Positions 8,811 to 19,012 of a DNA stretch of 64,000 nucleotides are shown one piece after another. The position numbers and the translations under genes are program-made. Numbering within the stretch: position 1 is the first letter of the stretch; each line of letters starts with the position of its first letter. The notes below the pieces were generated by a model, which ran no database searches, was not told the origin of the DNA, and was given only the letters and a program-made list of their open reading frames with translations. The DNA lies in assembly GCA_014359765.1 (NCBI GenBank), contig JACIYT010000007.1:1-64000 (forward strand), written 5' to 3'. Source of the DNA: Roseovarius sp. (GTDB lineage: Bacteria; Pseudomonadota; Alphaproteobacteria; Rhodobacterales; Rhodobacteraceae).

Positions 8811-8876
8811 GGGGGCGCTGCCCCCGTCGCGCCTCGGCGCGACTCCCCCGGAGTATTTGAGGAAAGATGAAGCCGG
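8811..8876 (+). repeat. Dispersed GC-rich intergenic repeat, copy 1
   Basis: It begins with two hairpins: GGGGGC/GCCCCC at 8811-8825 and an 8-bp arm GTCGCGCC/GGCGCGAC at 8826-8843. These lead into CTCCCCCGGAGTATTTGAGG and then AAAGATGAAGCCGG. The last part is shared, in inverted orientation, with 18965-19003. I recall GGAGTATTT...AAAGATGAAG as a common intergenic motif in Rhodobacterales genomes. It lies between two minus-strand genes and might act as a terminator or an mRNA end structure. Confidence 0.6.
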
Positions 8877-8878
8877 CA

Positions 8879-9057
8879 TCACGCGTCGTCCCGGAGGTGC
8901 TGATCGAGCGCGCGGCGCGCCTTCTCGGCCTCGGCCGCCTCGCGCGCCTTCTGCGCCTTCGAGCGGCCGAAGCGCGCGGCGTTCTCCGCGGCGCGGGCCT
9001 GTTTCGCGGCCCGCGCCTTTTGCTTGCGCACCCGGTTCAGGTTGACCGGGCCGGCGC

Positions 9058-9061
<4 letters not shown>
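8879..9061 (-). CDS. DUF4169 family protein
   Basis: A very basic, helical protein of 60 residues opening [20 protein letters not shown], which matches the DUF4169 family, a Rhodobacterales-centred group of unknown function. It contains the repeated Ala/Lys/Arg pattern and FGRSKAQK. The start overlaps the fumC stop by four bases (ATGA at 9058-9061), so it is translated after fumC on the same transcript. No membrane segment or cofactor motif is visible; the charge suggests nucleic-acid or ribosome association, but that is a guess. Confidence 0.82.
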
Positions 9062-10449
<1,388 letters not shown>

Positions 10450-10500
10450 GGCAGGCTCTCCTTGGCGGTTTGCCCCCTCTTACCGCAGGCGCCGGAAAGA

Positions 10501-11058
10501 TCAATGCTGCATACGACGGAATACAAAGACCCGGGCCGGCGGCAGATTGGCCCAGACCGTGCCGCGTTTCTCGGCGCAAAGCCCCAGTTCGCGCTGCATC
10601 TCGGGGGCGATCGGGGCCTTGTGGCTATAGGTCACCTGCACGAAAAAGCCGTCCTGCGCCATCACCTCGAAGGCGCGCCCGACCACCGCGCGCTGGATGG
10701 TGGGCCGGGCCAGAACCGGCACCCCGGAAATCACCGCGCCGATATCGCTCAGGCCGATCGCGGTGATGTCCTGCGCCGGGCGGTTGAGCACCCGCACCCC
10801 GGGGAACCGTTGGCGCAGCGTCTCGCAGAACCGCGCGTTCGTCTCCAGCAGCGTGAGTTTCTCCGGCGCCACGCCCCGGGCGAGGATCGCCCTGGTGAAG
10901 CTGCCCGTGCCGGGGCCGATCTCCACCACCGGGCCGCGCACATGCTCCAGCCCCTCGGTCATGCGCCGCGCCACCGCCTCCGAGGAGGGGGCGATCGCCA
11001 CCACCTCGCCGGGATGGCGCAGCATCTCGCCGATGAACAATCCGAAATCCCGTGCCAT
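10501..11058 (-). CDS. SAM-dependent methyltransferase, PmtA-like
   Basis: A protein of 185 residues with a class-I methyltransferase fold: the SAM motif VEIGPGTGSFTRAI is near residue 45 and the acidic end of strand 2 is LLETNARF. PSSEAVARRM and the RFPGVRVLN segment resemble the rhizobial phospholipid N-methyltransferase PmtA, which turns phosphatidylethanolamine into phosphatidylcholine. A related rRNA dimethyladenosine-type fold cannot be excluded. There is no signal peptide; it would work at the cytoplasmic face of the membrane. Confidence 0.72.
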   Translation of the reverse strand: MARDFGLFIGEMLRHPGEVVAIAPSSEAVARRMTEGLEHVRGPVVEIGPGTGSFTRAILARGVAPEKLTLLETNARFCETLRQRFPGVRVLNRPAQDITAIGLSDIGAVISGVPVLARPTIQRAVVGRAFEVMAQDGFFVQVTYSHKAPIAPEMQRELGLCAEKRGTVWANLPPARVFVFRRMQH

Positions 11059-11161
11059 ATGCGCCCTCCGATTCGCTTTCAGATGGAGCTAGGGGGTGAA
11101 TGTGACGGGCACGTTACACCCCGGCCCTGTCACCGAAACGTCATGGCGTGGTGCGGCGCGG

Positions 11162-11626
11162 TTACTTGCGGAACTTGTCGAGGCTCACCACCTCGCCGCC
11201 GTCATGGGGATCGGGCTCGGGGCTGTCATCCTCGCCGGCATCGGCGTCGGCGTCATCGTCATCGTCATCGCTTTCCTGCGTCTCGAAGCGCAGGCCGAAT
11301 TCCACCGACGGATCGACGAAGGTGCGGATCGCGTCATAGGGGATATAGAGCCGCTCGGGCGCATCGCCGAAGTTGAGCGTGACGCCGAAACCGTCCTCGT
11401 CCACCGCAAGCCCATCATACCAGTGCTGCATGACCACGGTCATCTCGGAAGGGTATCGCTCTCGCAGCCAGGGCGCGAGCTGGACGTCGGGATGGGTGGT
11501 GTCGAAGGTGATGAAGAAATGATGCGCCCCCGGAAGCCCGTTCGCGGCGACATCGGCCAGCACCTCCTGGATGAGGCCGCGCATCGCGCGATGCATCAGG
11601 TTGCCGTAGTCGATGGAGCGGGTCAT
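11162..11626 (-). CDS. sspB: SspB-type ClpXP adaptor (alphaproteobacterial SspB-alpha)
   Basis: A protein of 154 residues. The N-terminal ~115 form the SspB fold, which captures ssrA-tagged or other substrates (HHFFITFDTTHPDV, MTVVMQHWYDGL). A highly acidic linker of Asp/Glu/Pro follows, then a C-terminal tail ending VVSLDKFRK, the position of the ClpX-binding peptide. The domain order adaptor-linker-tail is as in Caulobacter SspB-alpha. SD TAAGGA precedes the ATG. It stands alone between the PmtA-like gene and chrA. Confidence 0.85.
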   Translation of the reverse strand: MTRSIDYGNLMHRAMRGLIQEVLADVAANGLPGAHHFFITFDTTHPDVQLAPWLRERYPSEMTVVMQHWYDGLAVDEDGFGVTLNFGDAPERLYIPYDAIRTFVDPSVEFGLRFETQESDDDDDDADADAGEDDSPEPDPHDGGEVVSLDKFRK

Positions 11627-11697
11627 TCCTTACCTCGGGGCGATGCGTGGCGTCAGCATAGGGGATTCGGATCAGAACGAAAGAGCCCCTGCGCCCT

Positions 11698-12951
11698 TCA
11701 CATCACAAGATGCCCCACCCCCGCAAGCCCCGCCATCAGCGCCAGCACCCGCCCCATCGGCAGCCGCAGCCCGATGAGCAGCACCAGCGCGAGCGCGGTC
11801 AGCCCCGCGCCCGCCACCGACAGCGAGCCCCAGACCGGCACTGGCACCCGCGTGTCGGCGCGCATCTCGGCAAAGATGACGTGGAGCGCGAACCAGAGCG
11901 AGAGGTTGAGAATCACCCCCACCACCGCGGCCGAGATTCCCGCCAGCGCCCCCCGGAGCCGGGGCCGGGCGAGGATATGCTCGACATAGGGCGCGCCGGT
12001 GAAGATCCACAGGAAACACGGCACGAACGTGACCCAGAGCGTGAGCAGCGCCGCCATGAGCGCGAGCCCCGCGCCGCCCTGCATATAGCCCGCGAGCAGC
12101 CCCACGAACTGCGTCACCAGGATGAGCGGACCGGGCGTCGTCTCGGCGAGGCCCAGCGCGTCGATCATCTGCGCGGTCGTGAGCCAGCCCTTCGCGCCCA
12201 CCACCGTGTCGGTCATGTAGGCCAGCACCGCATAGGCCCCCCCGAAGGTCACCACCGCGAGCCGCGAGAAGAAGAGCGCCAGATCGGTCAGGAACGCGGC
12301 CCCCATCGCCCAGGCCAGGAGCACCGGCGCGGCCCAGAGCGCCGCCCAGACGAGCGCCGTGCGCAGCGTGTCGGCCGGCCGCACCGGGAGAGGCGTCGCG
12401 GGCGCAGGCCCCGCCGCCGCTCCCCGGCTCTGCCAGGCGCCCCAGAGCGCGGCCGCCGCGATGATCGCCGGGAACGGCACCGCGAGCGCGAACATCCCCA
12501 CAAAGGCCAGCCCCGCCACCACGAGATGCGCCACCCCCGCCAGCGCCCTTTGCGCCAGCCGCAAGAGCGCCTGCACCACGATCGCCACCACCGCCGCCTT
12601 GACGCCCAGAAACACCGCCTGAACCAGCGGCGCCCCGCCATGGAGCGCATAGCCGAATCCGAGCGCGAGAATCACCGCAGCCCCCGGCAGCACGAAGAGA
12701 AGCCCCGCCAGAAGGCCGCCGGCCACGCCCCGCAGCCGCCAGCCCGCATAGGTGGCCAGCTGCATCGCCTCCGGCCCGGGCAGCATCATGCAAAAGGAGA
12801 GCGCGCCGAGGAATTGCTCCTCGCGCAGCCAGCCGCGCCGCGTCACGAGCTCGTCATGCATCACCGCGATCTGCGCCGCCGGCCCGCCGAAACTCAGCAG
12901 GCCGATCCGCGCAAAGCTGCGCAGCAGCACGGGGAAGGCGGGCGCGTCCAT
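11698..12951 (-). CDS. chrA: Chromate transporter, ChrA/CHR family (two-domain form)
   Basis: An inner-membrane protein of 417 residues with two homologous CHR halves. Each half carries the family pattern: FGGPAAQIAVMHDELV with LPGPEAMQLATYAGW in the first, and FGGAYAVLAYM with LAETTPGPLILVTQFVG in the second. About ten hydrophobic segments are visible. ChrA exports chromate by proton-driven exchange; some members move sulfate or other oxyanions, so resistance is inferred from the family. No chrB-like regulator is adjacent. Confidence 0.88.
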   Translation of the reverse strand: MDAPAFPVLLRSFARIGLLSFGGPAAQIAVMHDELVTRRGWLREEQFLGALSFCMMLPGPEAMQLATYAGWRLRGVAGGLLAGLLFVLPGAAVILALGFGYALHGGAPLVQAVFLGVKAAVVAIVVQALLRLAQRALAGVAHLVVAGLAFVGMFALAVPFPAIIAAAALWGAWQSRGAAAGPAPATPLPVRPADTLRTALVWAALWAAPVLLAWAMGAAFLTDLALFFSRLAVVTFGGAYAVLAYMTDTVVGAKGWLTTAQMIDALGLAETTPGPLILVTQFVGLLAGYMQGGAGLALMAALLTLWVTFVPCFLWIFTGAPYVEHILARPRLRGALAGISAAVVGVILNLSLWFALHVIFAEMRADTRVPVPVWGSLSVAGAGLTALALVLLIGLRLPMGRVLALMAGLAGVGHLVM

Positions 12952-13001
12952 GCGCCCTTGTGGTCTGCACCACCCCCCCGGCGCAAGCGCGAATCGCGCC
13001 C

Positions 13002-14309
13002 TCAGAGGCCGGGATAGATCGGGAAGCGCGCGCAGAGGGCCGCGACCTCGGCCCTGACCTTTGCCTCCACCGCGGCGTTGCCCTCCTCGCCATTGGCGGC
13101 AAGCCCGTCCACCACCTCGATGATCCAGTCGGCGATCTGGCGGAATTCGGCCTCGCCAAAGCCGCGCGTCGTGCCTGCGGGCGAGCCGAGGCGGATACCG
13201 CTCGTCACCGTGGGTTTCTCGGGATCGAACGGCACACCGTTCTTGTTGCAGGTGATATGCGCGCGACCCAGCGCCTTTTCGGTGGCATTGCCCTTGACGC
13301 CCTTGGGGCGCAGATCCACGAGCACGACATGGGTATCGGTGCCATGCGTCACCGTGTCGAGCCCCCCCTTGATGAGCTGATCCGAGAGCGCCTGCGCATT
13401 GGCGATCACGGCCTTGATATAATCCTTGAATTCCGGGCGCAGCGCCTCGCCGAAAGCCACCGCCTTGGCCGCGATCACATGCATCAGCGGGCCGCCCTGG
13501 ATGCCGGGGAAGATGGCCGAATTGATCTTCTTGGCCAGCGCCTCGTCATTGGTCAGGATCATGCCGCCGCGCGGTCCGCGCAGGGTCTTGTGGGTGGTGG
13601 TGGTGGCCACATGGGCGTGGGGGAAGGGGCTGGGATGCTCACCGGCCGCCACCAGCCCCGCGAAATGCGCCATGTCCACGAGCAGCCACGCGCCCACCGA
13701 ATCGGCGATCGCGCGCATCCTGGCAAAGTCGATCTGGCGCGGAATGGCCGAGCCGCCGGCGATGATGAGCTTCGGGCGATGCTCGGAGGCGAGCGCCTGC
13801 ACCTGGTCGTAATCGATCAGGTTGTCCTGCTTGCGCACGCCGTATTGCACCGCGTTGAACCACTTGCCCGACTGGTTGGGCGCCGCGCCATGGGTGAGAT
13901 GGCCGCCCGCGTCGAGGCTCATGCCCAGGATCGTGTCGCCGGGGGTCAGGAGCGCGGTAAACACGCCCTGGTTGGCCTGCGAGCCGGAATTGGGCTGCAC
14001 ATTGGCAAAGCCACAACCGAAGAGCTTGCAGGCGCGCTCGATGGCGAGGTTCTCGGCGATATCGACGAACTGACAGCCGCCATAATAGCGCCGCCCCGGA
14101 TAGCCCTCGGCGTATTTGTTGGTCATCACCGAACCCTGCGCCTCCATCACGGCGCGGCTGACGATGTTCTCGCTGGCAATCAGCTCGATCTCGTCGCGCT
14201 GGCGGCCCAGCTCCAGGGTGATCGCGCGCGCGATCTCGGGGTCGCGCGCGGCGAGCGCTTCGGTGAAGAAGCCTGCATCGGCCTGCGGCCGGTTTCGGTC
14301 ATGGGGCAT
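13002..14309 (-). CDS. glyA: Serine hydroxymethyltransferase
   Basis: A PLP enzyme of 435 residues that converts serine and tetrahydrofolate to glycine and methylene-THF. The PLP lysine lies in [16 protein letters not shown] near residue 240; the substrate region [15 protein letters not shown] and YYGGCQFVD are intact. The start at 14309 (MPHDRNRP) has a GGAGG upstream. Longer in-frame extensions reach back toward nadK but have no family similarity. It is transcribed divergently from nadK across a 161-bp gap. Confidence 0.95.
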   Translation of the reverse strand: MPHDRNRPQADAGFFTEALAARDPEIARAITLELGRQRDEIELIASENIVSRAVMEAQGSVMTNKYAEGYPGRRYYGGCQFVDIAENLAIERACKLFGCGFANVQPNSGSQANQGVFTALLTPGDTILGMSLDAGGHLTHGAAPNQSGKWFNAVQYGVRKQDNLIDYDQVQALASEHRPKLIIAGGSAIPRQIDFARMRAIADSVGAWLLVDMAHFAGLVAAGEHPSPFPHAHVATTTTHKTLRGPRGGMILTNDEALAKKINSAIFPGIQGGPLMHVIAAKAVAFGEALRPEFKDYIKAVIANAQALSDQLIKGGLDTVTHGTDTHVVLVDLRPKGVKGNATEKALGRAHITCNKNGVPFDPEKPTVTSGIRLGSPAGTTRGFGEAEFRQIADWIIEVVDGLAANGEEGNAAVEAKVRAEVAALCARFPIYPGL

Positions 14310-14470
14310 GGTCCTGTGTCCTCCGCCAGAAGATGACTCTGGCGCAGCACCTAGACCAAACGCCGCCACATGGAAAGATTGTAAAGCGCCGCATCCACCG
14401 CCACGCGGGCATCTCTGGCCTTGGCGCGCGAATTGTGCTTGGACAGGAGAAGACCGACGGGAGAGCGCCC

Positions 14471-15232
14471 ATGCGCAAGAAGATCGCCTTTGTCGCCAGC
14501 GACATGCCGAGCGCACAGACCGCGCGCGCGGCGCTCGTTGCGCGCTATGGAACGGTGCCCGAGGCGGAGGCGCAGGTGATCGTCGCACTCGGCGGCGACG
14601 GGTTCATGCTCGACACGATGCACCGCACGCAGGCGCTCGACGTGCCGGTTTACGGGATGAATCGCGGCACGGTCGGCTTTCTGATGAACGACTATTCCGA
14701 AACCGACCTGCCCGAGCGCCTCGCCCGCGCCGAGGAAGAGGTGATCAACCCGCTGGCCATGCGCGCCGAGGCCGGCGACGGCACGATCCACGAGGCGCTG
14801 GCGATCAACGAGGTCTCGCTCCTGCGCGCGGGTCCGCAGGCGGCCAAGCTGCGCATTACCGTGAACGGGCGGCTGCGGCTCGAGGAACTGATCTGCGACG
14901 GGGCGTTGGTGGCGACGCCGGCGGGCTCCACCGCCTACAACTATTCGGCACATGGGCCGATCCTGCCCATTGGCTGCGACGTGCTCGCGCTGACCGCGGT
15001 CGCGGCTTTCCGCCCCCGCCGCTGGCGCGGCGCGCTCCTGCCCAAGAGCGCAACCGTGCGCTTCGACGTGATCGAGCCCGACAAGCGCCCGGTGATGGCC
15101 GATGCCGACAGCCGCTGGGTCGAAAGCGTCCTCTGGGTCGAGATCCGCTCGGAGACGCGCATCGCGCACCGGATCCTGTTCGATCCCGGTCACGGGCTCG
15201 AGGAACGCCTCCTGCGCGAGCAATTCACATAG
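14471..15232 (+). CDS. nadK: NAD kinase
   Basis: A cytoplasmic enzyme of 253 residues that phosphorylates NAD to NADP. The signature [11 protein letters not shown] is at about residue 42, [10 protein letters not shown] follows near 65, and the second signature [18 protein letters not shown] is at about 145. The start at 14471 follows GGGAGAGC; an upstream in-frame ATG would add 46 residues without family similarity. Its 3' end overlaps the convergent DUF2478 gene by 8 bases. Confidence 0.94.
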   Translation: MRKKIAFVASDMPSAQTARAALVARYGTVPEAEAQVIVALGGDGFMLDTMHRTQALDVPVYGMNRGTVGFLMNDYSETDLPERLARAEEEVINPLAMRAEAGDGTIHEALAINEVSLLRAGPQAAKLRITVNGRLRLEELICDGALVATPAGSTAYNYSAHGPILPIGCDVLALTAVAAFRPRRWRGALLPKSATVRFDVIEPDKRPVMADADSRWVESVLWVEIRSETRIAHRILFDPGHGLEERLLREQFT

Positions 15233-15746
15233 CGCGCCGCGCACCCGCCGCGCATTCCTCCAGCCATGCGTCGAGCGCCTCGGGCGTGGGCACAAGGCGC
15301 ATGACCTCGCCGCCCAGAAATTCCGCCAGCCGCGGCGCGTTGAGCGGGTTCACCCCCACCAGCACCGGCACGCCGCGCGCCACCGCCTCGGCGATGAGCG
15401 CGCGAAAACCGCGCCCGTCGGCCTCGTGCTTGCCGAACTTGTTGACGATCACCAGATCGGCACCCTCGGACAGCCGGGCCTCAGCCGCCGCCACCGCCCG
15501 TTCGAGCGCCTCCGGATCGAGCCGGCACCCCCGCGCCCCGGTCCCGAGGCTCTGCGAGATGCGGATCACCGGGCCGTCGGGCAGCACCCGCACATCCATG
15601 TCGCAGGCCCGGTCCGGCCCGCAATCGGTATTGACCTGCACCGTCCCGCACAGCCGCAGGCCGCGCGCCGCCGCGCGGTCGGCGAAACCGTGCAGCAGGA
15701 GGTCCGTATCCCCCCGCCCTTCGGCCATGACACAGGCGATGCGCAT
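15225..15746 (-). CDS. DUF2478 family protein
   Basis: A protein of 173 residues with a Rossmann-like alternation of strands and helices: RIACVMAEG, ADLVIVNKFGKHEADGRGF, and GVPVLVGVNPLN. This matches DUF2478 (pfam10649), a P-loop-like family of unknown activity often linked to molybdenum-related gene neighbourhoods. The usual Walker lysine is not evident at the N-terminus. It lies 10 bases after rnj on the same strand and tail-to-tail with nadK. A link to the molybdenum hydroxylase at 54-58 kb is possible but not supported by position. Confidence 0.75.
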   Translation of the reverse strand: MRIACVMAEGRGDTDLLLHGFADRAAARGLRLCGTVQVNTDCGPDRACDMDVRVLPDGPVIRISQSLGTGARGCRLDPEALERAVAAAEARLSEGADLVIVNKFGKHEADGRGFRALIAEAVARGVPVLVGVNPLNAPRLAEFLGGEVMRLVPTPEALDAWLEECAAGARRAM

Positions 15747-15756
15747 GGCCGCGCCC

Positions 15757-17424
15757 TCAATCGGTCAGGCGGCTGATGACCACCGTCACCTCGGGCCGCT
15801 TGCCGATCTCGTTCTGCGCGCTCTGCCGCGCCACCCGGCGCAGCCCTTCCTCGAGCTTGCCATCGTCGCGCAGGATCTTGTCGCCCGCGCGCTCCAGGAA
15901 TTCCGCGAGAACCCCCTCCAGCACCTCGACAAGCGGCGCGCGCGAGCGCCCCGTCTCCACCAGCCCCATGATCTCGACCCAGGGCTCGCCAAGTGGCGCA
16001 TCCGCCTCGTCGAGAATCACGTTGACCATGACATGCCCGTTGAGCGCCATGCGGATCCGATCGCGCACCACCCCGTCCAGCGCGCCATACTTGACCGAGC
16101 CATCCAGATAGGTCCGCCCCGTCTCGACATGTTCGACCACCTTGGGCGCGTTGCCGCTGAGGTCGATCATCATGCCGTTGACGGCAAGAATGCCCGCGAT
16201 CCTGTTGGCCTCGGCCAGTTTCACATGCTCGCGCAGATGCCGGTGCTCGCCATGCATGGGGATGACCATCTGCGGCCTGAGCAGCTTGTGCATCGCGTCG
16301 ATATCGGGCCGGTTGGCATGGCCCGAGACATGATAACGGTCGTCCCCCTCGATCACATCGACGCCCATCTCGGAAAACTGGTTGATGATGCGGATGACGC
16401 CGCGCTCGTTGCCGGGGATGGTCTTGGAGGAAAACAGGAACGTGTCGCCCTCCTTCATCGTGATCCCGTTATACTTGCCAGCTGCCAGCTGCGCGCTGGC
16501 CGCGCGCCGCTCGCCCTGGCTGCCAGTGACGATCAGCATGAGGCTCTCGCGCGGGATGTTGGCCGCCTCCTCGGGCGTGACGGTCGCGGGAAAATCGGTG
16601 AGCACGCCGGTCTCCACCGCGGCCTCGATCATCCGCCGCATCGCGCGCCCCATCAGGCAGACCGAGCGGCCCGCGCGCTTGCCCGCTTCGGCCAGGGTCT
16701 TCACCCGCGCCACGTTGCTGGCGAATGTGGTGGCGACGAACATCCCCCGGCTCTCGGCCACCAGATCGGTGATCGGCTGCGCCACGCTGCTTTCGGATCG
16801 CCCCTCGTGATGGCTGAAGACATTGGTCGAATCACAGGCCAGCACCTTGACCCCCCCCGCCCCGATCGCGGCCCAGAGATCGCGGTCGAACGGCTCGCCC
16901 ACGCCCGGCGTGAGGTCGATCTTGAAATCGCCCGTGTGCACGATGCGCCCGTCCGGCGTGTCGATCACGAGGCCAGAGCTTTCGGGAATGGAATGCGAGA
17001 TCGGCACGAAACCCACCTTGAACGGCCCCGCCTCCACCGTTTCGGGCCAGGCGCTCGCGGTCCTCACGGCGGTCGGCGGATGGCCCAGCTCCTCCATCTT
17101 GCGCCGCGCGATATTGGCGGTGAAGGCGCGCGCATGGATGGGCGCGCCCAACTGGCCATAGTAATGCGCGACGGCGCCGACGTGATCCTCATGGGCATGG
17201 GTGACGAACACCGCCTCCAGATCGCCCTTGCGCGCCTCGAGCCAGGAAATATCGGGCAGGATCAGGTCCACCCCGGGCGAGCCGTCCATATCCGGGAAAG
17301 TCACGCCCAGATCCACCAGGATCAGCCGCTCCTTGCCCGGCTTGCCATAGCCATAGACATAGGCGTTCATACCCACTTCGCCCGCCCCCCCGAGGGGCAG
17401 GTAGATCAATCTTTCGCTGCTCAT
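15757..17424 (-). CDS. rnj: Ribonuclease J
   Basis: A metallo-beta-lactamase/beta-CASP nuclease of 555 residues with 5'-3' exonuclease and endonuclease activity in rRNA maturation and mRNA decay. The zinc motif HAHEDHVGAV is near residue 75; the second-shell histidines are in HTGDFKID and SGHANRPD. The N-terminus LIYLPLGGAGEVGMNAYVYG is typical. It begins 6 bases after coaX and appears to share the transcript that starts at nuoA, a layout common in Rhodobacterales. Confidence 0.94.
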   Translation of the reverse strand: MSSERLIYLPLGGAGEVGMNAYVYGYGKPGKERLILVDLGVTFPDMDGSPGVDLILPDISWLEARKGDLEAVFVTHAHEDHVGAVAHYYGQLGAPIHARAFTANIARRKMEELGHPPTAVRTASAWPETVEAGPFKVGFVPISHSIPESSGLVIDTPDGRIVHTGDFKIDLTPGVGEPFDRDLWAAIGAGGVKVLACDSTNVFSHHEGRSESSVAQPITDLVAESRGMFVATTFASNVARVKTLAEAGKRAGRSVCLMGRAMRRMIEAAVETGVLTDFPATVTPEEAANIPRESLMLIVTGSQGERRAASAQLAAGKYNGITMKEGDTFLFSSKTIPGNERGVIRIINQFSEMGVDVIEGDDRYHVSGHANRPDIDAMHKLLRPQMVIPMHGEHRHLREHVKLAEANRIAGILAVNGMMIDLSGNAPKVVEHVETGRTYLDGSVKYGALDGVVRDRIRMALNGHVMVNVILDEADAPLGEPWVEIMGLVETGRSRAPLVEVLEGVLAEFLERAGDKILRDDGKLEEGLRRVARQSAQNEIGKRPEVTVVISRLTD

Positions 17425-17430
17425 GGGGCG

Positions 17431-18201
17431 TCAGCCCTCCTTGTTGTAGTCGTGGATCACGGTCAGCCCGTGCATCGTCAGTTCATCCTCGAACCTGTCG
17501 AACAGGTCCGTGCCTTGCTGGAAGAGCGGGGCCAGCCCCCCGGTTGCGATGACCGTCAAGGCGCGTCCGCGCTCGGCCCTTATCTTCTCACATATGCCAT
17601 TGATGAGCCCGACATAACCCCAGAACACCCCCGATTGCATGCAGGCGACGGTATTGGTGCCGATGACCTTCTCGGGCCTTGTCACATCGACATGCGGCAG
17701 CGCCGCCGCCGCCTCGTGGAGCGCCTGAAGCGACAGGTTCACCCCCGGCGCGATCACCCCCCCGATATAGGCGCCGTCTGTATCGACCACGTCAAAGGTG
17801 GTGGCGGTGCCGAAATCCACCACGATGAGATCACCGCCACATAGATCGAACCCCGCCACCGTGTTCACCAGCCGGTCCGGCCCCACCTGCGTGCCCGCAT
17901 CCACCCGCACATCGACCGGCAGGCGGCACTCGGGCTTGCCCACGACCAGCGGGCGGCAGCCGAAATAGCGATCGGCAAGAACCCGCAGGTTGAACACCAC
18001 GCGCGGCACCGTGGAGGAGATGATCATGTCGGTGATGCGCGCCTCGATCCGGTGATGGGCGAGAAGGGTCGAGAACCAGACGAAATACTGATCCGCCGTG
18101 CGCTGATGCTCGGTGGCGGTGCGAAACGTGCACAAGAACCGCTCGCCGTCCCAGATGGAAAACACCGTGTTGGTATTGCCGCAATCAATCGCCAGAAGCA
18201 T
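17431..18201 (-). CDS. coaX: Pantothenate kinase, type III
   Basis: An ASKHA-fold enzyme of 256 residues for the first step of coenzyme A synthesis. The nucleotide-binding motifs are IDCGNTNTVFSIW at the N-terminus and VDFGTATTFDVV near residue 125, with GGVIAPGVNLS following. Its place between birA and rnj is the usual Rhodobacterales order. CoA supply is used heavily by the catabolic island in this window, but that is coincidence of location rather than evidence of co-regulation. Confidence 0.94.
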   Translation of the reverse strand: MLLAIDCGNTNTVFSIWDGERFLCTFRTATEHQRTADQYFVWFSTLLAHHRIEARITDMIISSTVPRVVFNLRVLADRYFGCRPLVVGKPECRLPVDVRVDAGTQVGPDRLVNTVAGFDLCGGDLIVVDFGTATTFDVVDTDGAYIGGVIAPGVNLSLQALHEAAAALPHVDVTRPEKVIGTNTVACMQSGVFWGYVGLINGICEKIRAERGRALTVIATGGLAPLFQQGTDLFDRFEDELTMHGLTVIHDYNKEG

Positions 18202-18216
18202 GTCTCGCCCCCCGTT

Positions 18217-18975
18217 TCAGAAAAACACCTCGGCGGCGGCAATGGCGATGCGGCCCCGCGCCACCCGCAGCACCAGGTTGCCGGCCTCGTCCACCGTCTC
18301 GAAAATGCCCGTGTGACTCTCGCGCGCAGTTCGGGCGGTGATTACCTCGCCCAGCCGCGCCGCCCGGTCGAGCCAGGCGCGGCGTATCGGCGCAAAACCA
18401 TAGGCGACAAAACAGGCCTCGTGGCGCGCATAGGCAGGTGCCAGCAGGTCGAGAAACGCCTCCGGCCCGATCGCCACGCCGGTCTCGGACAGCAGCGACA
18501 CGGGCCGCAGCGCCCCCTCCTCCACCTCCGCCGCCTCGGGCGCCGCCACGAGGTTCACCCCGATGCCGATGGCGAAATGGCTGAGGCTGCCGCCCGCGCC
18601 CGCGCTCTCGAGCAGGATCCCCGCGAGCTTGCCGCCATTGAGCAGCACGTCATTGGGCCATTTCAGTGCAAGCCCCTCCGCCCGCCCCGTCGCCGCCGCC
18701 ACCGCATCGAAAAGCGCGAGCGCCGCCACGAAGGAACGCAGCGCCACGCGGTCCGGCCTCTCGGAGGGGCGCATCACCAGCGTCGCCGCGAAATTGCCCG
18801 GCGGGCTTCTCCAGGGCCGCCCCCGCCGCCCCCGCGCCGCGCTCTGCTCCAGCGCCAGGATCCATTCCGGCCCCGCCAGTTGCGACGCGATGCGCGCGGC
18901 CTCGGCATTGGTGCTGTCCACCCCCGCCAGCACCCGCCGCCCGTAACCCTCGGGCCAATCCGCCCCCGGCTTCAT
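18217..18975 (-). CDS. birA: Biotin--[acetyl-CoA-carboxylase] ligase
   Basis: A class-I biotin protein ligase of 252 residues, lacking the N-terminal helix-turn-helix of E. coli BirA, so it should not repress biotin genes. The biotin/AMP-binding motif is AARGRRGRPW near residue 55 and the catalytic region is LKWPNDVLLNGGKLAGIL. I place the start at the ATG at 18975 (MKPGADW). That ATG and its weak GGAAAG ribosome-binding site come from a copy of the dispersed repeat at 18965-19003. The alternative is a TTG at 19023 inside the end of nuoN, which gives a less family-like extension. Confidence 0.88.
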   Translation of the reverse strand: MKPGADWPEGYGRRVLAGVDSTNAEAARIASQLAGPEWILALEQSAARGRRGRPWRSPPGNFAATLVMRPSERPDRVALRSFVAALALFDAVAAATGRAEGLALKWPNDVLLNGGKLAGILLESAGAGGSLSHFAIGIGVNLVAAPEAAEVEEGALRPVSLLSETGVAIGPEAFLDLLAPAYARHEACFVAYGFAPIRRAWLDRAARLGEVITARTARESHTGIFETVDEAGNLVLRVARGRIAIAAAEVFF

Positions 18976-19003
18976 CTTTCCGAAAATACTCCCGCCGGAG
19001 GCG
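18965..19003 (-). repeat. Dispersed intergenic repeat, copy 2 (nuoN-birA)
   Basis: On the minus strand this reads CGCCTCCGGCGGGAGTATTT followed by TCGGAAAGATGAAGCCGGGG. It shares GGAGTATTT and GGAAAGATGAAGCCGG with copy 1 at 8811-8876. A small hairpin arm (CCTCCGGCGGG) precedes the conserved core. It fills the gap between nuoN and birA and supplies the probable birA start codon. Confidence 0.6.
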
Positions 19004-19012
19004 GATCCCGGC

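Noticed and set aside
14116-17844. Plus-strand open frame of over 1,200 codons opposite glyA, nadK and rnj
   Set aside because: It lies antisense or out of frame across four genes with clear family motifs; the His/Arg/Asp-rich composition is a mirror of GC-rich codon bias.
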